Assembly (NCBI GenBank): GCA_004555055.1
Contig: SFJN01000106.1
Location: 1 to 9,122, forward strand
Length of the DNA: 9,122 bases
Direction of reading: 5' to 3'
Source: Bacteroidales bacterium
GTDB lineage: Bacteria; Bacteroidota; Bacteroidia; Bacteroidales; Bacteroidaceae
The position numbers were made by a program, and so were the translations under genes. The notes below the pieces were generated by a model. The model was given only the letters and a program-made list of their open reading frames with translations. It was not told where the DNA came from and searched no databases. Below, piece after piece: positions 1 to 7,463 of this stretch. Numbering within the stretch: position 1 is the stretch's first letter; every line of letters starts with the position of its first letter.

Positions 1-84
1 AGGAGAAAACAGGTTGTAATTTACGAGTTGTAGAATATTTAATTTTGATAATGAACGGTTTAATGTTCAGTAAGGTGCATCGTC

Positions 85-118
85 TGCGTAATTTTACGCA
101 AAAAAATGCCTTTTTTTG
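85..118 (-). terminator. Two abutting AT-rich inverted repeats, possible terminator of the glycosyltransferase gene
   Basis: Reading the minus strand after the glycosyltransferase stop (137-139), the sequence forms an 8-bp inverted repeat (one C-G pair plus seven A-T pairs, arms 99-106 and 111-118, 4-base loop). A second perfect 7-bp repeat follows at once (TGCGTAA at 85-91, TTACGCA at 94-100). The first gives an A7-loop-T7 arrangement about 20 bases after the stop, as in weak AT-rich terminators. There is no GC-rich stem, so termination is an inference. The second repeat could instead be a protein-binding site for whatever lies beyond the window edge. Confidence 0.35.
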
Positions 119-136
119 TGGTGCTTTTCGGTGTGA

Positions 137-1030
137 TTATTGGAAATCGAGGGGTATTTCCTCTGCAACGGCCTCGTTGAGGGGGTGATTGAGGACGTAG
201 AAAAAGCCGTCGAGCATATCCTTGAGGCAGGTATACCGGAGTTTCCATATTGAGGAGGGGCTCATAGGTTCCTTTCCGATGTCTACGGCCTCGGGGAGCC
301 TGATGGTCGCTGCGGTGTAGAGGATGCGGAGGAGGGCCATGGGTGCGGAATGGAGCATGTAGAAGACGGCACCCTTGCTCCGCCGCACCCGTTTGTCGCA
401 GAAGAAGCGGCGTCCGGTGGTGTGGAGGTCGGGAATGGTGCAAATTTTGATGGGGTAATAGTGGACGTGGAGTCCGTAGCGGGATGCTTGGTGGAGGAAG
501 ACCTCCTCTTCCCCGCACGAAAGGTAGGGTGCTCCCAGTCCAAAGCGGGTGTCGAAGGCAGGGAGGCAGAGGTCGATGCGTAGGGCGATTTCGAGGCTGC
601 AGAAATAGGTGCCGCGCGGCCGGTGATGGTATTCAAAATCGTGGTTAGCATAGGGCCGGAGGGGCTCCCCAGCCTTTGTGAAGGCCTGGAAACAGGCGAT
701 GTCGACTTCGGGATGGCTGTTGAAGGTGTGGATGATGCGTTGAACGTCGGCAAGATGGTATTGTGCATCGTCGTCAGCAATGATGGCGAGGTGTGTGGCA
801 CAGTGCTTGAGGGCATTGTTGCGGTTGGCGGAAATGCCGGTTTGTGGAAGTGGCAGCAGGGTGACGTCCGCCCGACTGCGGAGGACATCGGGGACCATGG
901 TGAGGAAGATGTCGTCGGTATATTGGAATGACACCACATAACATATGTCCTCGTGAGGGGGCAGTAATACATTTGCCGCCTGGCGGATGCGGTCGTTCAA
1001 CGTGCAGATGAGAATGGAAATGATGGGCAT
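137..1030 (-). CDS. Family 2 glycosyltransferase (GT-A fold)
   Basis: A 297-residue protein that probably transfers a sugar from a nucleotide-sugar donor to a surface glycan or lipid-linked acceptor at the inner face of the cytoplasmic membrane. The N-terminus has the family 2 pattern: a hydrophobic strand with a CTLND turn (residues 9-13), the GISANRNNAL segment (65-74) that contacts the nucleotide in relatives, and an acidic DDD motif (86-88) at the DxD metal-binding position. A later FGLGAPYLSCGEEEVF segment (163-178) resembles the acceptor or catalytic-base region, followed by HTTG (203-206). There is no signal peptide or clear multi-pass membrane domain; a mildly hydrophobic stretch lies near 223-243. 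The ATG at 1030 gives the whole Rossmann-like start; upstream there is only a weak ribosome site. It stands 212 bases after dnaE and no other glycan genes are in the window, so donor, linkage and acceptor cannot be named. Family call is secure, function is not. Confidence 0.85.
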   Translation of the reverse strand: MPIISILICTLNDRIRQAANVLLPPHEDICYVVSFQYTDDIFLTMVPDVLRSRADVTLLPLPQTGISANRNNALKHCATHLAIIADDDAQYHLADVQRIIHTFNSHPEVDIACFQAFTKAGEPLRPYANHDFEYHHRPRGTYFCSLEIALRIDLCLPAFDTRFGLGAPYLSCGEEEVFLHQASRYGLHVHYYPIKICTIPDLHTTGRRFFCDKRVRRSKGAVFYMLHSAPMALLRILYTAATIRLPEAVDIGKEPMSPSSIWKLRYTCLKDMLDGFFYVLNHPLNEAVAEEIPLDFQ

Positions 1031-1088
1031 AGGGGGATGATGGGGGAAAAGGCGTTGTACTACTTAGAAAGGGGGGACTCGGCATAGA

Positions 1089-1202
1089 TCATGCAAGCGC
1101 CCTGCGCTTGCTGCTCTCTGGCTTGGTGTTGCCACCTTCGCCTTGCTCTGTGACTACGTCTTCCTCCTTGAAATAGTTTTCCTTTGTTACGACTCGGGAT
1201 AG
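1089..1202 (-). other. Start-less coding-like stretch (37 codons), possible gene remnant
   Basis: Within the gap between dnaE and the glycosyltransferase, one minus-strand frame stays open for 37 codons after an in-frame TGA (1203-1205) and ends at a TGA (1089-1091). It encodes a hydrophilic, Lys/Glu-rich peptide (for example TKENYFKEEDVVTEQG) that resembles a charged protein tail. The frame holds no ATG, GTG or TTG codon, so it cannot be a gene as it stands. It may be the decayed C-terminus of a lost gene or simply chance in purine-rich DNA. I do not recognise its family. Confidence 0.15.
1093..1111 (-). other. Perfect 8-bp stem-loop in the dnaE-glycosyltransferase gap
   Basis: GCAAGCGC (1093-1100) and GCGCTTGC (1104-1111) are exact reverse complements around a 3-base loop, a very stable hairpin in RNA or extruded DNA. 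It lies 132 bases past the dnaE stop and 63 bases before the glycosyltransferase start. No T tract follows on either strand, so it is not a standard intrinsic terminator. It could be an RNA-processing or pausing element, or a protein-binding site. The same octamer recurs in other intergenic spots of the window. Confidence 0.5.
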
Positions 1203-1203
1203 T

Positions 1204-1217
1204 CAAAGTATACTTGG
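1204..1217 (-). promoter_or_regulatory. Palindrome overlapping a weak -7-like element before the glycosyltransferase gene
   Basis: The sequence holds AAGTATACTT (1206-1215), a perfect 10-bp palindrome, inside a 14-base near-palindrome. On the minus strand the same bases read TATACTTTG, close to the Bacteroides -7 element TAnnTTTG but with three bases between TA and TTTG, and no -33 element stands at the expected distance. It could be an operator, or a poor promoter giving a leader of about 165 bases to the glycosyltransferase gene. Both readings are weak. Confidence 0.2.
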
Positions 1218-1242
1218 TTTCTGCTCTCACTGCTCCAGAGCT

Positions 1243-4200
1243 TCAATTAATCTTATATTCCATTCCTTTGGCGGTGATGAAATCGAGGATTTGTCGTGTG
1301 GGATTGATTTTCATGAGAGGAGTAGAAAGGTGGAGCTGGGTGTTGTGCTGAGGGTCGCAGAGTGTGAATGCGAGGTCGCACTGTGCGTCTGCGCCATCGG
1401 CATCGTGATCGTGGTGGGACGTCGTGCGGTGCGACGATGCCAAGAGGGTTAGGAGCTCGTTGACGTCGGTCTCTTCGAAATCGTTGACGTTGACAATGAT
1501 GTTGATGGACTTGATTTTCGAAGCTTTGACATTGGCCAGGAAATCGACCTGCGTCACCGTGAGTTCGGGCTGTGGATTTCCCCATTTCCGGGACTGGACG
1601 TTGGCGGTGATGAAGAGTGAGGCGCCCTGGAGGAAATAGCCCTTGAACTTGGCCCAGCTTTCGCCAAAGAGGGTGAGCTGCCCTTTTCCGCTGAAATCCT
1701 CCATGGTGACTCTGCCAAAGGGGATTTCACGTTTTGTGATGCGTTCTTCCACCGCGGTGACTATGCCGCCAAGGAAGACCACCTGGTTCATGCGCTCTTC
1801 GAGCTGCTCGAGCTGGTCCATCTTCAGGTTGCAGATATGGTCGAGGACGAGGCGGTAGTCGTCGAGGGGATGGCCGGAGATGTAGACAGAAATAAGATCG
1901 CGTTCTTTGTTCAGACGCTCAAGGTCGCTCCAAACGTTGAAAACGGATGGCGGTTCGGGTTTTTTGATTTCTACGGCATCGAAATCGCCGAAAATGGAAG
2001 TCTCCGCCTCCCTTTTGTCGACCTGGTAGCGTTGTCCGAAGCTGACTAGCGTTTCGAGGAAGGTGACATTGCGCTCGTTGGGGACGAAGAACTGTTCGCG
2101 GCAGATGGTGCCGAAGCCGTCGAAGGCCCCAGCTTTGATGAGGCATTCGAGGTTCTTGCGGTTGCAGGTGTTGAGGTTGACGCGTTCGAAGAAGTCGTAG
2201 ACATCCTTGAATTTTCCGTTTGTGGTGCGTTCCTCAATGATGCTGCGTACGGCATTTTCGCCGACACCCTTAATGCCGGAAAGTCCGAAACGGATGTTTC
2301 CGTCGGCATTGACGCTGAACTTCGACAGAGAATCGTTGACATCGGGGCCCAGGGTGCGGATGCCCATGGCATGGCTTTCTTCCATGAGTTTCTGCACCTC
2401 AGTGATGTTGTCGCTACGGCACGAGAGGAGGGCTGCCATGTACTCTGCGGGGAAATGCGCCTTGAGGTAAGCCGTCTGGTACGCCACCCAGCTGTAGCAT
2501 GCGGCATGCGACTTGTTGAAGGCATAGGAGGCAAACTTCTCCCAGTCGGCCCATATACCTTCTAGCACCTTGGGGTCATGTCCATTGCGGGTGCCGCCCT
2601 CGATGAATTTCGGTTTCATCTTGGCGACGATGTCGGCCTTCTTTTTTCCCATGGCCTTTCGTAGTGCGTCGCTCTCACCCCGTGTGAAGTCCGCCAGCTG
2701 GCGGGAGAGGAGCATGACCTGCTCCTGGTAGACCGTGATGCCATACGTGTCCTTGAGGTATTTCTCCATACAGGGAATGTCGTATGTAATCTGTTCCCTG
2801 CCGTTTTTGCGGGCGATGAAGGAGGGAATCTTGTCCATGGGCCCGGGACGGTAGAGGGCGTTCATGGCAATGAGGTCTTCGAAGACGGTGGGATGGAGCT
2901 CGCGGAGGTATTTGCGCATGCCCGGCGATTCGAACTGGAAAGTCCCCACCGTCTGTCCCTCTTGATAAAGACGGTAAGTGAGCTCATCGTCGATGGGGAT
3001 GTGGTCGAGATCAACATCGATGCCCTTTGAAATCTTGACATTTCTCACCGCTTCCTTCTGCTCGGAAAGGGTTTTCAGTCCGAGGAAGTCCATTTTGATG
3101 AGTCCTGTAGACTCAATGACGTGCCCGTCGTACTGTGTGACGGCGGTTTTGATGTCGGGAAAATCCGGGTCGTCAGCGGTACTTACAGGGACATGTTCGC
3201 TGATGGGGTCGCGGCAGATGATGAAGCCGCAGGCATGTATGCCGATATTGCGGACGGTGCCTTCGAGCATGCGTGCATATTTGATGGTGTTCCGCATGCG
3301 AGGGTCGGACGATGCCTCTGCCAGCTGGAGTTCCGGGGTGCACTTTATGATGTTGGTGAGGTTGGCCTTCATGCCGTCGGGGAGGCGCTCGGGGATAGCC
3401 TTGCAAAGGGCGTTAGAGGCGTCGAGGGGCAGGCGCTCTACACGAGCCACATCCTTGAGGGAATTTTTGGCGGCCATGGTTCCGTAGGTGATGATGTGTG
3501 CACAGTTTTCAACGCCGTATTTCTGCATCACCCATTGCAGTACCTTGCCACGGCCTTCGTCGTCGAAGTCGGTGTCGATATCCGGCAGCGAGATGCGGTC
3601 GGGGTTAAGGAAACGTTCGAAGAGGAGGTCATACTTCAGCGGGTCAATCTTGGTGATGCCCAAACAGTAGGCCACCACGCTGCCGGCTGCGGAACCACGC
3701 CCAGGACCCACCCACACGCCGAGCTCCTGACGTGCAGAGTTGATAAAATCCTGAACGATGAGGAAGTAGCCGGGAAAGCCCATCGTCTTCATGATATGGA
3801 GCTCGAAGCGTATGCGGTCGTTGACCTCGTCCGAGAGGGGCGCGCCATAGATGCGTTCGGCACCCTCGTAAGCCAGTTTGGCGAGGTAGTCGGCCTCGAA
3901 CTTGATGCGGTAAATCTTTTCGAAACCGCCAAGTTTCTCTATCTTCTTCCTTCCTTCTTCCTCCTGCAGCGGGTTCTGCCCATTCTCGTCGCTTGTGAAC
4001 TCCCGGAATAGGTCGTCTTCGGAGAATTTCTGGCGCCACTGCTCTTCTGTGCCAAAGTCGGTGGGAATGGGGAAGAAGGGCATGATGGGAGGACTCTCGA
4101 TGTCGTAGATTTCCACTTTGTCGAGAATCTCCATTGTATTTGTCAGGGCTTCGGGGATATCAGCAAAGACGCTCTCCATCTCTGTGCGCGTCTTGAACCA

Positions 4201-4992
4201 TTCCTGCTTGGAATATCGCATACGATTAGGGTCGTCGAGGTCCTTGCCTGTAGAGAGGCAGAGCAAATGGTCGTGGGCCTCTGCGTTTTCCTCGTTCACG
4301 AAATGGGCGTCGTTTGTACAGATGAGCTTTACGCCGTAACGTCGTGCCAGGGCTATGAGGTGTGGCTCCACCCTGCGCTGCTCTTCGTAGGTTTCGCGGT
4401 TGGCGAGGATTGCAGGGTCCGTTACCTGATGGCGCTGGAGCTCGATATAGAAATCGTTGCCCCAAATGCGTTTGAACCATTCCACACGATGTGCCGCAGC
4501 TTCAAGGTCGCCGTGGAGGATATGCTGTGGAATCTCACCGCCGAGACATGCCGAGGAGATGATGAGCCCTTCGTGGTAACGCTCCAGGTCGGCAAAGTCG
4601 GTGCGGGGGTGCATGTAGAACCCGTCGACCCACGACCGGCTGACCAGGCGTATGAGGTTGTGATAGCCCACCATGTTCTTTGCAAGTACTACCAAGTGCC
4701 ATCCACCCATGTCGGAGCGTTGTTCCTTCAGCATTTTGTCGCCACGGCGTGCCACATACATTTCGCAGCCGAAGATTGGTTTGAAAGGTTCCTGCCCCTC
4801 CTTCTTACGGCTCTTGTTGAGCTTCTGACAGCAGTCGAAAAACTCCTTGATGCCAAACATATTGCCATGGTCGGTAATCGCCATCCCTTTCATCCCGTCC
4901 TTTGCGGCTTTCTCTACCAGCTGATTTACTGGGCTCTGGCCGTCGAGGAGTGAATAATAGGTATGGACATGAAGATGTGTGAAGTCTGTCAT
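1243..4992 (-). CDS. dnaE: DNA polymerase III, alpha subunit (DnaE1 type)
   Basis: The replicative DNA polymerase of the chromosomal holoenzyme, 1249 residues, full length for the Bacteroidetes form. Domains in order: PHP domain (about 4-290) with HLHVH (6-10), TDHGN (40-44), CE (76-77), H99, C149 and D228/H230; palm and catalytic core with VGPGRGSAAGS (428-438), the first two catalytic aspartates in LPDIDTDFDD (D471, D473) and the third in MDFLGL (D635); thumb and fingers including YRPGPMD (714-720) and YQEQVM (755-760); a helix-hairpin-helix region (about 902-960); ETSIF (997-1001) where the sliding-clamp peptide is expected; and an OB fold (about 1070-1155). The C-terminal part carries an odd His/Asp-rich stretch (1187-1205). 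The ATG at 4992 is chosen because the PHP motif starts at residue 6; no clear ribosome site precedes it, as is usual in Bacteroidetes. It follows the porin gene by 101 bases with no evident terminator, so read-through from upstream is possible. Confidence 0.98.
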   Translation of the reverse strand: MTDFTHLHVHTYYSLLDGQSPVNQLVEKAAKDGMKGMAITDHGNMFGIKEFFDCCQKLNKSRKKEGQEPFKPIFGCEMYVARRGDKMLKEQRSDMGGWHLVVLAKNMVGYHNLIRLVSRSWVDGFYMHPRTDFADLERYHEGLIISSACLGGEIPQHILHGDLEAAAHRVEWFKRIWGNDFYIELQRHQVTDPAILANRETYEEQRRVEPHLIALARRYGVKLICTNDAHFVNEENAEAHDHLLCLSTGKDLDDPNRMRYSKQEWFKTRTEMESVFADIPEALTNTMEILDKVEIYDIESPPIMPFFPIPTDFGTEEQWRQKFSEDDLFREFTSDENGQNPLQEEEGRKKIEKLGGFEKIYRIKFEADYLAKLAYEGAERIYGAPLSDEVNDRIRFELHIMKTMGFPGYFLIVQDFINSARQELGVWVGPGRGSAAGSVVAYCLGITKIDPLKYDLLFERFLNPDRISLPDIDTDFDDEGRGKVLQWVMQKYGVENCAHIITYGTMAAKNSLKDVARVERLPLDASNALCKAIPERLPDGMKANLTNIIKCTPELQLAEASSDPRMRNTIKYARMLEGTVRNIGIHACGFIICRDPISEHVPVSTADDPDFPDIKTAVTQYDGHVIESTGLIKMDFLGLKTLSEQKEAVRNVKISKGIDVDLDHIPIDDELTYRLYQEGQTVGTFQFESPGMRKYLRELHPTVFEDLIAMNALYRPGPMDKIPSFIARKNGREQITYDIPCMEKYLKDTYGITVYQEQVMLLSRQLADFTRGESDALRKAMGKKKADIVAKMKPKFIEGGTRNGHDPKVLEGIWADWEKFASYAFNKSHAACYSWVAYQTAYLKAHFPAEYMAALLSCRSDNITEVQKLMEESHAMGIRTLGPDVNDSLSKFSVNADGNIRFGLSGIKGVGENAVRSIIEERTTNGKFKDVYDFFERVNLNTCNRKNLECLIKAGAFDGFGTICREQFFVPNERNVTFLETLVSFGQRYQVDKREAETSIFGDFDAVEIKKPEPPSVFNVWSDLERLNKERDLISVYISGHPLDDYRLVLDHICNLKMDQLEQLEERMNQVVFLGGIVTAVEERITKREIPFGRVTMEDFSGKGQLTLFGESWAKFKGYFLQGASLFITANVQSRKWGNPQPELTVTQVDFLANVKASKIKSINIIVNVNDFEETDVNELLTLLASSHRTTSHHDHDADGADAQCDLAFTLCDPQHNTQLHLSTPLMKINPTRQILDFITAKGMEYKIN

Positions 4993-5093
4993 CGAAGATA
5001 GGTTTAATAATGAGAGGGAAAACCCGACTTAAGCTAGGCTGGAGCGCACTGCCCTTTCCTCCCGGACTGTAGTCGAGATGGGGGCGGGGCACG
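4993..5093 (-). other. Porin-dnaE intergenic gap, no recognised signal
   Basis: This 101-base gap is GC-rich next to the porin stop and AT-rich near the dnaE start. I find no convincing hairpin with a T tract and no exact TAnnTTTG element with a -33 partner on the minus strand. TATCTTCG, directly before the dnaE ATG, is one base off the -7 consensus but too close to the start to be useful. The simplest reading is that dnaE is expressed by read-through or from a promoter inside the porin gene. Confidence 0.35.
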
Positions 5094-7247
5094 TCAGTTG
5101 AAAAAGTTCCAGCTGATGCCAAACCGGAACACCCGTTGGTTGGTGGGATAGTGAGGGACCATGAAATAATGGCCCGAACCGCAGTTCACATGGCTCATCA
5201 TGATGTAAAAACGGCAGTTCTTAAGATGAAAATTGGCATAGACATTCACCCAAGGATAATTGCCGAGTTTCGTGCGCCAGGCTTCGTCCTGCACGGCATA
5301 AGCCCCGACCATGGGGGAGTATGCAGGAGCATAGTATTGGGTATAATATGTGACGTCCGCTCCGATTTCGGTGCGCAAGACTTTCGCTATGCGAAAGAGT
5401 AGGTAAAGATTGGACCACGCGTTGAAAAGCGGGAGCGGCAAGACCCTTTCGTCCGAGGTCTTTTGCAGTGTCAGTCGGTTTTCCCAGTTCAGAGGGCCGA
5501 GCGTAAAGTCTTGGTTCAAGGAGAGTTGCAGCAACTGTACGTTGCCTGTAGCCTGCATGGGACTTACGGCATAGCGCATGATAGCCTGCGGAGAGCTGGT
5601 GGTAGTCTGGCTGTCTGAGTCATCGGGGAGTTGCTGCAGCTGCTGCCAGAAGGTATGGTGCTGAATGGTTTCGAAGGTAGCGGTCAGCCTTGTCTTCCGC
5701 CATGCAAGCGAAGCCTCTGCCCGTGCACGGAAAACCTTCTGGAGGTCCTTGTCCCACCAGGCAACGGTGCTGTGGAAATGGCGGTAATAATATGAGGGTT
5801 CTTCGTTACGGATGAAGCCGTTGACCGCGAGCTCCAGGCTGTCCTTTCGGATGGGGATGTGGAAAGAGAAGTCGCCCTCCACGTTGAACTCGCCCCAGTC
5901 GGAGCCGGTAGTACGCATTTCGCCGAGTACGTTGTAGTGGAACATACTACCGCTTCGGCGCATCAGCTGTGCACCAAGTGTGATGTAGTTGTAGTGTGAG
6001 GCCTGCTGCCGACGTTCCTTATCGGGAAGACTGAAACTCGAGAATTCGTGCTTAGCAAACAGCCTCATGCCGGTTTTTACCCACGGACGGAAACCTTCGC
6101 TCATCTCTATCGCCAAAGTGTTTTGAACGGAGATGTAGCGTGTCATGTCGTTGATGCTGTCGCCAGGGTTTTCATAAAAACGTTCGGCGTAGAAGCCGTC
6201 GGCACTGCGGTGGTCGATGTAATAGCGGCGGTTGTGGTCAACATTTAGTGTGTGGATAAATGCCGCAACAGGCACAAAGGCACGCGTCATGGTGGAGTCG
6301 GGAACCGTTGAGGGGGCAGGCTGAGGGAGCGAGTCGGAGGAAACAAGCGGAGCGCCGGTATGGTGGGTGCTGTCTGTAAAGGCAGGACCGGACTTCACCC
6401 TCCTGTCCTCGGCGTCAATCCATTGGTAATAGCCGAGTTTGTAGCAATGCGTGAGGAACAGGCTGTTGATTTTCAAACGGTTGTAGGCATCCTGCAGCCG
6501 TACGGGCATATCGGCCGGAGCGTATTTTGTGGAATAATATTCGGGATGTGTGATGTAGGCGTCCTCCTCGAGACCTCCGTTCTCGGCGTTTTTGGTACGG
6601 TCGAGCACATAGGCACTGTGCATCTGATAACGTTCGCCGCGGTAACTGCCGAAAATCTTGGCTGCAATACTCGACTGTTGCTGTTGTTCGAAATATCCGC
6701 GGCCATAAAGGTAGTCCACTTTAAAGCCCATTCCTGCACGTTTGCCGGCATTGGTGGCAAAAAGCGCCCGCAGGCGGTCGTCGCCGTTGGTCTTGTTGCC
6801 CTGTGACATGTAGGAAAGGTTTGTGATGGGGGATTTGGTGTTGGTGTATGCACAATCTTTTACTGACTGCAGGACGTAGCTGTAGGGTTTCGCGAAAACG
6901 AACGGTTCTCCCATCATGGCATCCTGGTTGCCATTATAGATGCGGGACATACGGGGAGCACCGAGGTTGCCTGTGGTGTTGTAGGTGCCGTAGCGGCCCT
7001 CGGTGCGGTTGTCGTTTTGGAAAAGGTGGGGTATAGTGTCGGGGACAGTAGGGATTACCGTGCCGAAACGCTCGTCAATGGTCCACGTGGTAAGTCCGCG
7101 CGGTATCTGTTCCGTCGAATCTCCCTTTTGGGTATGGCCATTGCGCCCCGTATGGCCGAGTGCAGTACGCCCCGGTTGTCCCCAAGCCACGGCTACTATG
7201 AGGAATGCGGTGACCAGCAATGACGCACGCAATGTCCGTTGCGGCAT
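5094..7247 (-). CDS. Putative outer-membrane porin, Bacteroidetes Porin_10-like
   Basis: An outer-membrane beta-barrel protein of the Bacteroidetes 'putative porin' family, probably PF14121, recognised from memory. With the chosen start it has 717 residues and opens with a typical Sec signal peptide: MPQRTLR, a hydrophobic core (about 9-21), then AWG before QPG. The mature part holds family-like segments such as TEGRYGTYNTTGNLGAPRMSRIY, a GNKTNGDDR region, a GFKVDYLYGRGYFEQQQ strand and a YRGERYQMHSAY strand, followed by alternating aromatic/polar strands. It ends in FGISWNFFN, close to the aromatic C-terminal strand of barrel proteins. The start is uncertain: in-frame ATGs also occur at 7289, 7343 and 7460. 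The 7247 start gives the best signal peptide, while 7343 has an A-rich start region and suits the possible promoter near 7395. The gene follows dapA closely and may share its transcript. Substrate and physiological role are unknown; a coding link with dapA is not implied. Confidence 0.85.
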   Translation of the reverse strand: MPQRTLRASLLVTAFLIVAVAWGQPGRTALGHTGRNGHTQKGDSTEQIPRGLTTWTIDERFGTVIPTVPDTIPHLFQNDNRTEGRYGTYNTTGNLGAPRMSRIYNGNQDAMMGEPFVFAKPYSYVLQSVKDCAYTNTKSPITNLSYMSQGNKTNGDDRLRALFATNAGKRAGMGFKVDYLYGRGYFEQQQQSSIAAKIFGSYRGERYQMHSAYVLDRTKNAENGGLEEDAYITHPEYYSTKYAPADMPVRLQDAYNRLKINSLFLTHCYKLGYYQWIDAEDRRVKSGPAFTDSTHHTGAPLVSSDSLPQPAPSTVPDSTMTRAFVPVAAFIHTLNVDHNRRYYIDHRSADGFYAERFYENPGDSINDMTRYISVQNTLAIEMSEGFRPWVKTGMRLFAKHEFSSFSLPDKERRQQASHYNYITLGAQLMRRSGSMFHYNVLGEMRTTGSDWGEFNVEGDFSFHIPIRKDSLELAVNGFIRNEEPSYYYRHFHSTVAWWDKDLQKVFRARAEASLAWRKTRLTATFETIQHHTFWQQLQQLPDDSDSQTTTSSPQAIMRYAVSPMQATGNVQLLQLSLNQDFTLGPLNWENRLTLQKTSDERVLPLPLFNAWSNLYLLFRIAKVLRTEIGADVTYYTQYYAPAYSPMVGAYAVQDEAWRTKLGNYPWVNVYANFHLKNCRFYIMMSHVNCGSGHYFMVPHYPTNQRVFRFGISWNFFN

Positions 7248-7391
7248 CCTTGCGGCTATGGGTGCTGCAGCGCAGACTTTCGTGGCCATGGACAAAAACA
7301 ATGGGTGTGTGCTATAGGGTGCTGTTACTTGTTTGCTTTTCATGAGAGGGGGTTGGAATCCGACGGTAAACAGAAGGTGGCACCATCGGGG

Positions 7392-7399
7392 GAAAGATA
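7392..7399 (-). promoter_or_regulatory. Possible -7 element for the porin gene
   Basis: On the minus strand this reads TATCTTTC, one base from the Bacteroides -7 consensus TAnnTTTG, in the gap between the dapA stop and the likely porin start. A transcript beginning about seven bases downstream would give a short leader to the ATG at 7343. No TTTG element is seen at the usual 19-21 base distance upstream, so support is weak. Confidence 0.2.
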
Positions 7400-7463
7400 C
7401 CTTGAAGGCGGATATGATGTGGGTAAGACGCGCTCTTTTATGTCTGTTATACCTGCACATGTT

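Noticed and set aside
51..186. Plus-strand 45-codon frame starting ATGAACGG, with TAATTTTG just upstream (40-47)
   Set aside because: It runs into the end of the glycosyltransferase gene, has no ribosome site at useful distance, and the TAATTTTG has no -33 partner at 19-21 bases.
283..972. Second minus-strand frame of 229 codons inside the glycosyltransferase gene
   Set aside because: Ser/Thr/Pro-rich out-of-frame translation of the glycosyltransferase; the other frame has the family motifs.
3121..4011. Plus-strand open frame of 296 codons
   Set aside because: Entirely antisense to the conserved catalytic core of dnaE; the protein has no recognisable motif and the frame is a by-product of dnaE codon use.
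4267..4953. Plus-strand open frame of 228 codons
   Set aside because: Antisense to the PHP domain of dnaE, with no independent start signal or family resemblance.
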